Shown piece after piece: positions 33,501-43,715 of a stretch of 64,000 bases of DNA. Within the stretch, counting starts at the first letter, position 1. The number at the start of each line of letters is the position of its first letter. This stretch comes from Mesostigma viride. Taxonomy: Eukaryota; Streptophyta; Mesostigmatophyceae; Mesostigmatales; Mesostigmataceae. The DNA lies in contig RPFO01000219.1 of NCBI GenBank assembly GCA_009746045.1, forward strand, positions 1 to 64,000. The letters are read 5' to 3'. Under the pieces are notes generated by a model. That model saw only the letters and a program-made list of their open reading frames with translations. It had not been told where the DNA came from and did not search any database. A program made the position numbers and the translations under genes.

Positions 33501-36500
33501 GGGGTTCCAGATGTCGCGGCAGAGGTGAACAAGTTTGTGGACGCCAACGATCTGGGGAGCCTATTCCCGGTACGCATCCCTCGGCTGCCTTGCCCGGGAG
33601 TGGGGAAATTTCTTTTTGATTTGGATAGGAGTTTGAATGGGGTCTGGATAGGAAGTTGGTCTCTTGGTGAGATGATGCCTTGCGACGCGATTGCTTTTGT
33701 TTGCCTACTGCGTAGCTCTCCCACTTGTGCAGTTTTCCCCCATGCCAGTGGATGGGTTTGTTCTTGCGTGGATGGGTGTGTTCTCACGCTTGGCCCCACT
33801 CATTGCTTGGAGTGCATCCATGTGAACGGTCCCTGTGCAGCAACACACTAGATAAAAAACCCCCTCCAGAAATGATGCTGGCGGGTTCTGTTGGTGGACA
33901 CGTGCCCAAAGTAGCTCCCTTGCTCACCCTATCGATTTGTCCAATAGTTCTTACAGTAAATAATGGGTCTGCCCCCCACGGGGACTGACAGTGATCGATT
34001 TCCCTGACTTCCCTTCAATTTTCTTCATGATTGATGGGCTCCCACAGGTCCGGTCGGTGGAGACGTACCTCAAGTCGGCACTCGCAAAGGACACGCCCGT
34101 CCCAGACATCAACCGCTGGATAAAGGTACGGTATATGGCCTTTTTCATTCACTTGTTGTTATGGGGGTATGCGTTCACTCTACGCGTTGCTGTTGCAGGA
34201 TTAAGCATTCCTTTTTTCTTTTTCTTATGGGAGAGTATCGGTGGATATAGGCACGGCTTACGTTTGAATCGTAGATATTGTGGTCATGGATAGATAGATA
34301 TGGTAATTGTGACATGGTCAGATATGGTGGTTGTGTGGTGATGAATCAAGGAACGGCACATTTTGTTCATCGGGGTATGAAAGTGGAGCCAGGTATGGCA
34401 CGTTTACGGATGGGAGTGTGGGGATGGGTAGAAGTACGAATTCTGTTTCCATCGGAGTGTGGTGGGCTTGAGGCTTTGGTCGTAAAATGTCAAAATGGGT
34501 TTCATCAACACGCGCCGTTTTTCATGAAGTTGAGTTTCTCGGGGTCTTAGCCATGAGGCGTGCTGCGGAATGCGTATCGCTTTTAGACACTAATGGTGTA
34601 ACTAATTGCCCCTTTTGAAGACCCCCCCCCCCCCGCCCCCCCTTGTGCCGAATGCGAGCAGGATAATGTCCCATCAGACCTCCCCAAGGACAAGGCATTC
34701 GCGGAGGCGCTGATGTCGGTGGTGCTGGAGCGCATCGTGCCCTCGCCGCTGCCGACCGACCCTCTGGTGGGTGCCTTGTGACGTTTTTGCTTCTCCCTCC
34801 TCCGGTCCCCAGTCAGGTCATTGTTTGCGGGCGGGCTCATTAGTGACCAACTTTGTGGCTGCCTCTTTTCTCCAGAATGAAATCATGCCTCGCATGTGGA
34901 TTTCGTAGTTTGAATCGTGTGGGTCGGCGCCTTGAATGCTGGCGGGTTGCCTAGGGTTTCTACCCTTGCACCCTGGGCACTCCATGGTCACCCCATGGCC
35001 ACTCAACAGTCACTCCGCCTTTGGATCACTCAACCCTTTGTTGCCGGACGCCGAGTGGCCACCCACCCGGTGCAAGTCCTGAACAGAAGGTGGCCGCGCC
35101 CCCATCACCTTGATCACTTATTTATGCCGTTTGTTCGCCTCATGCCGATTTCCCTAACCCACCCCGGTGCGTAGGAGGTGGCCGGGCGTGGAGTCACCAA
35201 GTACAAGGAGCTGCTGCGGGAGCACCTGAAACCGGTCAACCTGCAATTCCAGGGTAAGGATTACAGCAGTGTTGCTTTCTATCTTTTACTGTTGCTTTTT
35301 TTTTTTTAATGAACATCCATTTATTAGCACGAAAATCATTAACGTTGATCTTTGTAGTTAGGATCCTTTTGAGTTCTTGCTTTTTTATGGGTATGTTTCC
35401 TTTTTCATACGAAGGCTTGCTTTTTGATAGCAAGTTTCCTTTTTCATAGGAAGGTTTGCTTTTTTTATGTAAGTTTCCTTTTTCATAGGAAGGCTTGCTT
35501 TTGGATTGCAAGTTTCCATTTTCATAGGAAGGTTTGCTTTTTTTATGTAAGTTTCCTTTTTCATAGGAAGGCTTGCTTTTGGATTGCAAGTTTCCATTTT
35601 CATAGGAAGGCTTGCTTTTTTATGGCAAGTTTCCCGACTGATCCCGGTGGTCCCTGTCACCACGCTGCAACCCCCATGCACTGCTTTTGAAAATGGCCAC
35701 TCCCCTTCACTACATGACCCTGATTCTAATTAATTTTTGAAACCCTTCTTACATGGCTGTTGTGATCCCTTGAAATGGCGGCTCCCTCCCCATCCCGCAT
35801 CCCCCATCCTGCAGCCTTGTGCGCGGTCCAACTCTTCTGGCACCGGCTAAAGGCGCCGAAAGGTCTCCTCCAGCGGCTCTTCCAGGCGCTCTACGATGAG
35901 GAGGTGTGTGCGTGTGGGCATCGGCATTCGTGGATCATGGCCATGCACGCGTCTGCCCATGATGCTTTTTGAGTAATAAACCTAATCAGGAATCATGTTG
36001 GGCGTACAGGGGTTAGGGGGTTGACGTAGCGTAAACGCATAAAATGTCCAAAAGAGTGACGTAGAAGGTAACGTAGACGTGGAAGTTTACGTGCGTAACG
36101 CAAAGACGTAACGTAACGTAAAAACGTAAAACCGCACAAAAGCTTATGATTTTCCAGATGTTTTCCACGATTCCATGGCAAAAATTACACAGTGCTGTCC
36201 TTGCACCGCATGGCGCCGCGCCGACGGGGCGCCATCAGGCCTACAACAGCTTACTAGAACCACTTCACCTTGCAAGTATCTGCCGACATTCCCACACTGA
36301 TGACGTTTACGTCCATTCTACGTTACGTATTTACGCAGAACGTAACGTGCAAACGTAACCGTAAAGGGGCAACGTACGTAGAGGCCTTTGGTGCCATTTT
36401 GTCCCCACGTAAAGCGTAACGTAAAACCATGTAATTAAACCACGTAAGTATGTAAATTACTAACGTAACCCCCATACGCCCAACCCTGGTTACTACGTCC

Positions 36501-38333
36501 ACTGCAGAATCAAGGAGCTGACTTGGTGGGGTTCTATAGCCCGTGGGCGTCTATATAGCCCGTGCTAAATATATAGCTGTAAGCCTGTGCTTTTAGCGGT
36601 ACGAGGTTGCTTTACGGGGAGTGCCCCCGGCAGTGGGTTGCCTCGGTCCCCCAGCGCCAGCAACTTGGTTATCGGTGCCCGTGGTTGGGTGTGTCCTATC
36701 TGTTGTCTGATTGAGAAGTTGATCTCCCTTTTTCTTCCCGTTTTGTGCACCTGCGTGTCCTGTGAGGCTTGGTCAGTACACACCCCTCCTTTGCTCCCCA
36801 CCACCGCGATCTTCTGCCGGCGGCACCTACCCACCCCATTACCCCACTACTTACCCCTCACTGCTTACCCCAACTTACCCCTTGGCGGCACGACCTCCGC
36901 TTTTTCCATTCTATCCCGCCCGCCCCCCCCTCCCGGCTTCCCACCACCGCCACTCCGCCAGGTCATCACGGAGCTGGCGTTCCGAAAGTGGGAGGACGAC
37001 CTGCTGGTGCAGGAGGGGAAGCCCGAGGTGGGTAAAAAGGATGGTTGCATATGGCCCTGTCCATGTCTTGCCTTGCTTTGCTTTGCATGCATCACCTCAG
37101 AGCATCAAATTTATTACAATATGTGTGCTAGCTCTATACAGGGGAATAACACAGACTTGTCTACCAGATGACCGCATGGCCATGTGTGTGCTAGGGTGAG
37201 CACACTATGTGAAATCCCAGGACCAGCCCACAGCAGCTGTGCCCCTACTCTACCCCCGTTGGCCAGGGTGGGTGGGTGGGAGGCAGCAGGTTAGTAATAT
37301 AGATTAAGTGAGCATAGCTCAGCAAGTGTGGTTAGTTAGGGCTAAACAGGTGGCTGTTTATATCCATGAGACAACCAGCGCAGGCCAGACACCTGGAGAG
37401 GCCGGGCCATGGTAGCTCTATATTTACGAGGTGGCTGTATGTATGGCTAGTCTGCCGCGTTTAGTTTATGACCTGTTGCTCGACGAGGACACAATGTATA
37501 TGGAAATATGGAGGCTGATCCCGGAAGGGAGTTCTTTAGGATGTTTGTGTGGTAGCCCTAAATATTCGAGTTGGCTATATGGAGGCTGGTCGTGGAAGGG
37601 AACCGCGAGGTGGGTTCACAGCAGAGGCTCTGCATGGGCTACGGCTTCACAAGGCACCCCCTTATGAGGAAGGGGGTTGGATTAGGAAAATGCTGGGTCA
37701 TACCGTGGCACTGCACTAGCGCCAGGTTTCGTTGCACATGGGAAGCTTGGAAGCTTGAAGTATGCTCACGTTGTTCAAGGGTCCCAGCACGCAGGCCTAG
37801 GGAACGACATTTTCCCGCACTTGCACTTCCCCCTGCTCAGTGCCGCTGGTCTTGTAATTAATTAATCAGACTAATTAATTAATTAGTTCCGCTGGTCTTC
37901 TAATTAATTAATCAGACTAATTAATTAATTACTGCCGCTGGTCTTCCCAGTTGTACTTTCAAGTCTGAAGTGAGCAGAACGTGCTGATGTCCATGAGACA
38001 ACCAGCGCAGGCCAGAAATCTGGAGGATTCGTACCATGGTAGCACATGCTGATGGGCTTTCATCACCATGTGCGTGAATGTGCTTTTATCAGCTTTCTCT
38101 TCCTTTTGTTCTGCGATGGGAGTTCCGGGCGTGACAAAGCGCTGTGTCATGATTTGCTCCACTTTTTCTGGCTGATTTGGTGTCAGAGTACCAAATGATA
38201 TTATTTAGTTGATGTCCTAGTATGCTGACCTCTGCTGATGAGGCTGTCCCATGGATTTCTCGTGCAGGGGGTGCGGGACACGGTCAAGTTTTTCCAGTGG
38301 CTCTCCACCGCGTCAGAGGAGGAAGAAGACTAG
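21608..38333 (+). CDS. Translation initiation factor eIF4G, giant form, 12 exons
   Basis: Scaffold of the cap-binding complex: it bridges eIF4E, eIF4A and the ribosome-bound factors in the cytoplasm. Exons I infer (all GT-AG, phases agree, 8,700 coding bases): 21608-22049, 23551-23627, 23996-24046, 24626-30124, 30758-31003, 31668-33569, 34048-34125, 34662-34766, 35175-35253, 35815-35903, 36962-37027, 38268-38333. Landmarks by residue: VNFQFGSI ~158; [10 protein letters not shown] ~176 (plant-eIF4G-like); polyQ ~348-455; long K/E/R helix ~1167-1352; eIF4E site [10 protein letters not shown] ~1589; MIF4G from ~1770 ([20 protein letters not shown]) to ~2135, interrupted by charged low-complexity sequence; MA3 ~2480-2630 ([20 protein letters not shown]); W2 ~2740-2899 ([27 protein letters not shown]). 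The first exon start is least certain. Intron 11 carries two repeat-R copies and a duplicated TTAATTAATTAA segment. Confidence 0.88.
24240..24290 (+). other. Decoy copy of the eIF4G exon 3 end inside intron 3
   Basis: CCCAACATGGAGGAGTCC and ATGCGTGGCCCAG|GCAAG mirror the true exon 3 end (CCAAACATGGAAGAGCTG, ATGCGCAACCAG|GTGAG) about 230 bases upstream. The copy's donor is GCAAG. An exon using the nearest AG at 24240 would be in a different frame from the original peptide, so I treat it as a non-functional duplicate. Confidence 0.5.
25096..25432 (+). repeat. CAG/CAA tract encoding polyglutamine in eIF4G
   Basis: Mixed CAG and CAA codons, with occasional CAT/CAC, CTG, ATG and GTG, encode about 110 mostly Gln residues. 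Mixed codons suggest selection for a Gln-rich segment, since a pure slippage array would be uniform. Antisense frames here produce an artefactual Leu-rich ORF. Confidence 0.9.
30613..30640 (+). other. Decoy copy of the eIF4G exon 5 start in intron 4
   Basis: GACAGCCGAAGAGCTGGAGG continuing AGGCCCGTAC copies the beginning of exon 5 (GACGGCAGAGGAGCTGGAGG, AGGCCCGCGT) located 150 bases further on. The copy is preceded by CAAGAGTA and not by a good polypyrimidine-AG, so it is probably unused. Confidence 0.5.
31389..31600 (+). other. Two decoy copies of the eIF4G exon 6 acceptor in intron 5
   Basis: True junction at 31668: CCGCCAG|TCCTATTTCGGG then CGCATCCAGCTGCTGGCC. Copy at 31536-31575: CACCAG|TCCTAATTCGGG then the identical CGCATCCAGCTGCTGGCC. 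Older copy at 31404-31434: GTCCTATTCCGCGCGCCTCG then AGCTGCTGGCC. The preceding TATCTGTTTTCCC is also repeated. Frame analysis favours the 31668 acceptor because phase 0 continues from exon 5 and the upstream copies lead to divergent sequence. Confidence 0.75.
35393..35640 (+). repeat. Intronic tandem repeat of ~37-base units
   Basis: Units read TTTCCTTTTTCATAGGAAGG followed by CTTGCTTTTTGATTGCAAG, so each contains a small CTTGC...GCAAG inverted repeat. About six units with small changes lie in eIF4G intron 9. Open frames across them are artefacts. Confidence 0.75.
36010..36480. repeat. ACGTA-rich intronic segment
   Basis: GTAACGTAA, AACGTAAAA and similar ACGTA-centred words recur on both strands in eIF4G intron 10, interrupted near 36180-36290 by more ordinary sequence. 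The word density is far above chance by eye. The two flanks are partly inverse of each other (GTTAGGGGGTTGACGTA at the left, TACTAACGTAACCCCC at the right), so this may be a decayed inverted-repeat element. Confidence 0.45.
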
Positions 38334-38939
38334 GAATAGGCTAGAACAGAACTACGAATAATGGGTGGGAATGGGTCCACCTGGATGTCCAGTATATATT
38401 ATTTCGTGACGATCCAGGCAGCGGAGGGCAAATAGGAAATGGTCAGCGTTCTATGTGGCTTGGGGCGGTGCGGTATGGGCAAGAAAATATCGTGATTGAG
38501 ACGCAAAGGGCAAACTTCGGCAGACGTGCCAGGTCTGCCTGACGTGTGTCAACACCCATCTTCACCTCTCAGTTGCGAGTGCAAAATATCATGGGTGCAG
38601 CTACGACACCCTGATTTCGCAAACATGCAAGTGCTTTTTCGACGGGGATGGACACTGTATGAGGTGCCGATCGCTGCTGGCATATTGCCAGGAATGGGTT
38701 GATCGTCCATTTCAGGGGAAGCATACAGGGCATGGGACCCAGTCACATCATTATTTCCTGCCGGTGTACGGTGCAACGGCGGGAGTGGTCTGGGCCATCA
38801 ATCTCCATGCGGCATCACAAAGCATACCCGTGCCTGGGCATTTTCTTATGTGCAGGTAGCTGCGCACACGCAAACGCTATATGGTAATACATGACCAGCC
38901 ATTATTTCCATATACTGGCCCCAATGTCTAGGCCATCTA

Positions 38940-39290
38940 GTTGCTCTACACGTAAGCCAGCCATAATTTCAATGCACACATGCCTTAGGATCAGGAGACG
39001 TCCGTCCTGTAGTCAGCAAAAGTTGGTGCGAGAGGTCCCCAGTTCGATTCCGGCCTGGATTCATTTGCAGATCGCGTTTTCCGCGGACGGCACTGAACGC
39101 AAATGGTTTTCACCTTTGCGGCGTGCCAAATCAGAATTATTTCAATGCACAAGGACACACATTTCCATCACCATTCATCTTCATCATCCTGAACGACTCG
39201 AACACGCGGACAAGATAACGGCAGGCTCGAGCTACCATGGTCCGGATTCTCCCGATTTCTGGCCTGCGCTGGTTGTCTCCTTGATATTAT
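38940..39290 (+). repeat. Repeat R copy with a tRNA-like B-box
   Basis: Ends in the family core (GAGCTACCATGGTCCGGA). Inside, at about 39037-39062, GAGAGGTCCCCAGTTCGATT reads like the variable/T-arm part of a tRNA, with the GTTCGATTCC B-box of RNA polymerase III. No acceptor stem pairs, so it is not a tRNA gene. It supports a tRNA-derived SINE origin for at least this copy. Confidence 0.4.
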
Positions 39291-39409
39291 GGTTAATTGT
39301 CTCACTGTTTCAGGATGTATATCTCTTGTGCATCTCGCAAATACTTGGGTGTCACGCGCACAGGTGCATGCCACGGATTACTATGCTGATCCCATTATCG
39401 AAAAAAAAA

Positions 39410-39760
39410 AAAGGGTAGGGAAACCTGTCACCAACTACGTTCAGATGTTGCTGGACGACCTAGTGGTCCCAGCCCAGTTTGAGCACCGCATCCACTCTCT
39501 CTCCCGTCTTTGGACTGCCATGCAGGACAAGACGCGGTGGAAGAAGATTGTCAAGGCGCACACGCCCGACCCTGTGGGCAAGCCACCTCCCCCCAAGCGG
39601 AGGAGGCGTTTTGATGAGTAGTGTAGTTAGGATTTTCTAGATAGAGTTAGGATAGTTCGATCACGCGGCTTCCTCCACCCCATCCATCATGAAATATGTG
39701 CTACATGACCTCCCCACGGAGGCATGTTATAATTTAATTTAATTTAATTTAATCCCATTA
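39410..39760 (+). mobile_element. LINE 3' end: ORF2 C-terminus plus 3' UTR
   Basis: Frame to 39621 encodes NYVQMLLDDLVVPAQFEHRI, then LWTAMQDKTRWKKIVKAHTP and a basic end (PPPPKRRRRFDE-stop). The same C-terminus recurs at 45826-46100, 46545-46640 and 41065-41160 on the minus strand. The UTR ends ATATGTGCTACATGACC, a CCTCC-CCAC-GGAGG hairpin, CATGTTATAA, and then a TTTAA tail. Severe 5' truncation. Confidence 0.7.
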
Positions 39761-40429
39761 TCGGGGTTAATGCTCCGTGACTCCCCAACGGGAGCACGAG
39801 TCTAATTAATTAATTAATTAATTAATCCCATGATAAAATAATGACAAACAGATAGTTTGCATCATGCCCCACCCCTAGCTGCAAGTGCTAGATGGGGATA
39901 TCATCCTCATCTGCATGCGCTGGTACGTCCAGATTCTTCAAGTATTCTGGCCTGCGCTGGTAGTCTAAGTAAATGCGTGAACATGCACTGAAAGCATGCC
40001 ACGGAGTACCCGATGAGGTACTTTTCTACGTGAATACTTCACCCGCGAAGGTAAGTGGCGTGACTCATGCACTCGCCCAGGTCTGGAGTCGCGGATAGCA
40101 ACTCCGCGTCATCCAGATAGCAACTGCGCTGGTTGTCTCTTTGATATGCACTAGAAATGACGTGACGATGCGCGGTAGTGTAGCAGCTATGTCCTCAGGG
40201 GCAATAACCTGGAGGTCTTCTACTGGCTAAGTAAGTTCATGGCGAGCAGTAAGTAGCGGAGGGGGAATCATGCGGAGGCAGATCGATGACCCGCAAGGAG
40301 CGGTGGCACACGGTTATGAAGGGCACACCCCCCCCCCATCAGTGAATGGGGATCCCCGTTCACGGATGGGGGGATGGTGTCCCGTTCACAACGTTTCGAA
40401 ATGCACATGTAACTAGATTAATTTGGCAT

Positions 40430-40690
40430 GAGCACACCAGGATAGGCAGCACACCAGGATAGCTCCTGTATAGCCATGATGATCTTCCCCCACATGACAT
40501 GCTCCCCCTTAGCTGGGCATAGCGTGATCGATCATGAGGGTGCAGGTGCCCTGGTGCACCTAGAGCAAGTGTCGTTTACATTCCCACCCTAGCTTGCAGG
40601 AAGTAGCCTAGAATGTATTATAGGCCACATGCCCCTTCTCCGGGATATGTGCTACATGTACTCCCAACGGAGTTATGTTTCTAATAATAG
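40430..40690 (+). repeat. SINE-like element, plus-strand copy
   Basis: Shows GTATAGCCATGATGATCTTC, CAGGTGCCCTGGTGCACC, GCAGGAAGTAGCC and the terminal ACTCCCAACGGAGT hairpin of the family described at 18350. It ends in TATGTTTCTAATAATAG, a tail unlike other copies. Confidence 0.65.
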
Positions 40691-40770
40691 GCTGCATGTG
40701 GCGCCAGTACCCTGCCCACTCGAGGCTCGTTAGATAGTCGGTGCTGGCCACTCGAGGCTTGTTCGATAGT

Positions 40771-40916
40771 CTCCATCTCCATCTCCATCTCCATCTCCAT
40801 CTCCATCTCCATCTCCATCTCCATCTCCATCTCCATCTCCATCTCCATCTCCATCTCCATCTCCATCTCCATCTCCATCTCCATCTCCATCTCCATCTCC
40901 ATCTCCATCTCCATCT
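40771..40916 (+). repeat. (CTCCAT)n microsatellite, ~24 units
   Basis: Perfect hexamers. On the minus strand the array directly follows the A/T tail of the LINE 3' end at 40917-41155. The open frames (MEMEM, LHLHLH) are simple consequences of the repeat. Confidence 0.97.
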
Positions 40917-41155
40917 AAAAATTAAATGGGTTAAATTATAACATTGACTCCGTTGGGAGATCATGTAGCACATATTCCCTTGCTGGATGGATGGAGGTGG
41001 GCAAAACCGTGAAACCGAACTAATCTAGCTCTAATCTAAGCTAATCTAGAAAACCCTAACTATTCTACTCAGCAAAGCGCCCCTTCCTCTTGGGGGGGGG
41101 GGGGCTTGCCCACAGGGGCTGGCCGGTGTGAGCCTGGACAATCCTCTGCCACCTC
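40917..41155 (-). mobile_element. LINE 3' end, minus-strand copy
   Basis: Minus-strand reading gives KKRWQRIVQAHTG..., PPPPKRKGRFAE-stop, about 100 bases of UTR, ATGTGCTACATGATCTCCC, the CTCC/GGAG hairpin, ATGTTATAATTTAA tail, then the hexamer array. A G-run inside the Pro-rich codons shifts the frame. Confidence 0.65.
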
Positions 41156-41159
41156 TTCT

Positions 41160-41520
41160 TGTTATTGAATTGAATTGAATTGTAACATAACTCCGTTGGG
41201 AGTATATGTAGCACATAGCCCTTGAGGGAGGGCATATGGCCTATCATACATCCTAAGCTACTTCCTGCAAGGGTGGGGATGTAAAGGACCCTTGCTCTAG
41301 GTGCACCAGGGCACTTGCATCCCCATGATCTTCAAGCTATGCCCAGCGAAGGGGGAGCCTGTCATGGGGGGGAAGATCAGCATAGCTATACAAAAAAGCT
41401 AGGGCATGGCGTCTCAGCAGAGAGTTACTCCCTGCATGGGCACAACATAACTAAATAAAGCTAGGCATCGTCTGGAGGGTGGCTCATCATAGGCACACAT
41501 GTACATGATTAAATAAAGCG
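41160..41520 (-). repeat. SINE-like element, minus-strand copy
   Basis: Begins at its 3' end with TTGAATTGAATTGAATTG, AACATAACTCCGTTGGGAGT and runs back through CACTTGCTCTA, GCAGAGAGTTACTCC and CATGTACATG. Same family as 18350. Confidence 0.65.
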
Positions 41521-41599
41521 CGTGGCTTAGCTGGGATAGTGCCTCTAGGAGGCGTACATGTACATGGCCACGGTCTATCTATTCTACACTACTACTGCT

Positions 41600-41945
41600 G
41601 TATTCCCCTAAGCTGGGGCGTCTGGAGTCGCTGGGGCCGCGGGGGTCGCCTGCCAGGGCTTGTGGCCGACGTAGATGGCCGCCCCCTTCCAGTACACCGG
41701 CTGCCCCGCCTTGGTCTGCCGGAGCTGGAGGTAGGTCGGCCATAGCTCCCGTCGCCGTTGTTGCTGCGCCAGGGTCAAGTCGTCATCAAGGGTGAAGAGA
41801 GTCTTTCTCGAGCCGCTTGCGCCGGCGTCTGAGAAAAGAAATCTTGTCCGCCGGGGTCTTAAAGGTGAGAAGGAGCGGGGGCGCCCCTGCCTTACCCCGC
41901 GCGCGGGGAAGGCGGTGGGCGACCAGCTCGATCTCACCAGTAAGG
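41600..41945 (-). mobile_element. LINE ORF1-like fragment
   Basis: Minus-strand frame 41937-41608 contains LDDDLTLAQQQRRRELWPTY, then LQLRQTKAGQPVYWKGAAIY and VGHKPWQ, the order of the C-terminal half of L1-type ORF1 RNA-binding proteins (D-x-T, R-R-x-L-W-P, then a G-x-x-I/V-x-x strand). A second, longer copy is at 43716-44905. Here the RRM part is frameshifted near 41850. Confidence 0.6.
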
Positions 41946-41994
41946 CTCATGCGATCAAGGGTTTCTTGTTATGCATATAGCAGTCCATGGATGT

Positions 41995-42355
41995 TGCATT
42001 AAGAATTTAGCTATGCTATGCCTATGCAGAGAGACGCTCTCTGTTGAGAAGCCATGCCCTAGCTCTTCGGTATAGCGATGACGATCTTCCACCCCCATAT
42101 GGCCGGGCACCGGCCCTTAGTTGGGTTGAGCCCGAGACAGCATGGTGGTGCAGGTGCCCTTGGTGCACCTAGAGCAAGTATTGTTTACATCCCACCCTTG
42201 CAGGAAGTATGAGCCCAGAATGTATTTTAAGCCATATGCCCCTTCTCCGGGATATATGTGCTACATATACTCCCAACGGAGTTATGTTCCTATAATTAAT
42301 TAATTAATTAATTTATTAATTAATTAATTAATTAATTAATTAATTAATTAATTAA
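41995..42355 (+). repeat. SINE-like element with long TTAA tail
   Basis: Family signatures GCAGAGAGACGCTCTCTG, GCAGGAAGTA, GGGATATATGTGCTACAT and ACTCCCAACGGAGT, followed by a 60-base (TTAA)n tail at about 42295-42354. The tail abuts the LINE ORF2 fragment in the opposite orientation. Confidence 0.65.
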
Positions 42356-42976
42356 GCAGTCCAACGAAGAGAGAGGGAGTGAATGCGGTGTTCAAACTGA
42401 GCTGGGACCACTCTGTCGGCCAGCAACATCTGGATGTAGTTCATGGCAGGTTTACCTAGCTTTCTAGGAATGTCCTTGGGGCCAGGCCAGGTCAGGATGT
42501 GCCGCCCTGGTTGGCCAAGCCGCTGGGGGCCGGCCAGACCAAGGGCGGTGTCGACCTGACTGGTGCGAGCAAGATGTCCTACAAATGCTATCCTACGCTG
42601 CCTAATCTTGTCTGAAATGCGAGGCATACCCTGGTACAAAGACTCTAATGACAGTATGCGTGGAAAACCCTACATTCAGGACCTGTCGGAGCATCCTGGT
42701 AACTATAAAACGTGCCGTCGAGCTTGGCGGCCAGTGTGTCCGTGAGTGTCCATGCCTCGGCGCCATACGTAAGCACCATGAGGACGAGGACCTTGAACTA
42801 GAGCATGCGCTTGCGGTGCTCGCCCAGGCCCTTCGAGCGCCAGTAGGTGTTGAGCGAACGAAGCCTGGCCCAAGCCAGGCCGATGTGGATGTCCACATCG
42901 TCGGAGGTGTCGGGGAGCATGCTCCCCAACTGTTTGAAGCGATCAGGGAACGGGGCCTCCGTCCCGTCGAGCAGTC
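42352..42976 (-). mobile_element. LINE ORF2 C-terminal fragment
   Basis: Minus strand: [78 protein letters not shown] and NYIQMLLADRVVPAQFEHRI. YGAEAWTLT and RRIAFVGHLAR are typical of the region after the reverse transcriptase in non-LTR elements. Two frameshifts; the 5' end stops at the hexamer array. Confidence 0.75.
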
Positions 42977-42979
42977 GAT

Positions 42980-43285
42980 CTCCATCTCCATCTCCATCTC
43001 CATCTCCATCTCCATCTCCATCTCCATCTCCATCTCCATCTCCATCTCCATCTCCATCTCCATCTCCATCTCCATCTCCATCTCCATCTCCATCTCCATC
43101 TCCATCTCCATCTCCATCTCCATCTCCATCTCCATCTCCATCTCCATCTCCATCTCCATCTCCATCTCCATCTCCATCTCCATCTCCATCTCCATCTCCA
43201 TCTCCATCTCCATCTCCATCTCCATCACCATCTCCATCTCCATCTCCATCTCCATCTCCATCTCCATCTCCATCTCCATCTCCAT
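42980..43285 (+). repeat. (CTCCAT)n microsatellite, ~51 units
   Basis: Near-perfect, with one CACCAT variant near 43226. Lies between a LINE ORF2 fragment (left) and the tail of a minus-strand SINE (right). Confidence 0.97.
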
Positions 43286-43299
43286 TAATTAATTAATTA

Positions 43300-43640
43300 A
43301 TTAGGAACATAACTCTGTTGGGAGTATATGTAGCACATAGTAGCCCAGAGAGGGGGCATATGAGCCTATACTACATTCTAAGCTACTTCCTGCAAGGGTG
43401 GGAATGGTAACAACACTTGCTCTAGGTGCACCGTAGGGCACCTGCACCACCCAGAGTCTCGGGCAACTCCCAGCTAAGGGGAGCCCATCATAGGTGGGAA
43501 AGATCAATTACATAGCTACACAAGAGCTAGGGCATGGCTTCTCAGCAGAGAGTGACTCCCTGCATGGGCACTGCATAATTAAATAAAGCTAGGCATCATC
43601 TGGAGTGTGGCTCATCATAGGCACACATGTACATGACTAA
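43300..43640 (-). repeat. SINE-like element, minus-strand copy
   Basis: GGAACATAACTCTGTTGGGA GT begins the 3' end, with a TAATTAATTAATTA tail on the array side. The internal GCAGAGAGTGACTCCCTGC and GTACATG landmarks are present. Confidence 0.65.
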
Positions 43641-43715
43641 AAAATGCTAGGCCTCAGCTGGTATAGTGCCTGTAGTAGGCGGGCATGTACAAGGCCACTG
43701 TCTAACTATTCTACA

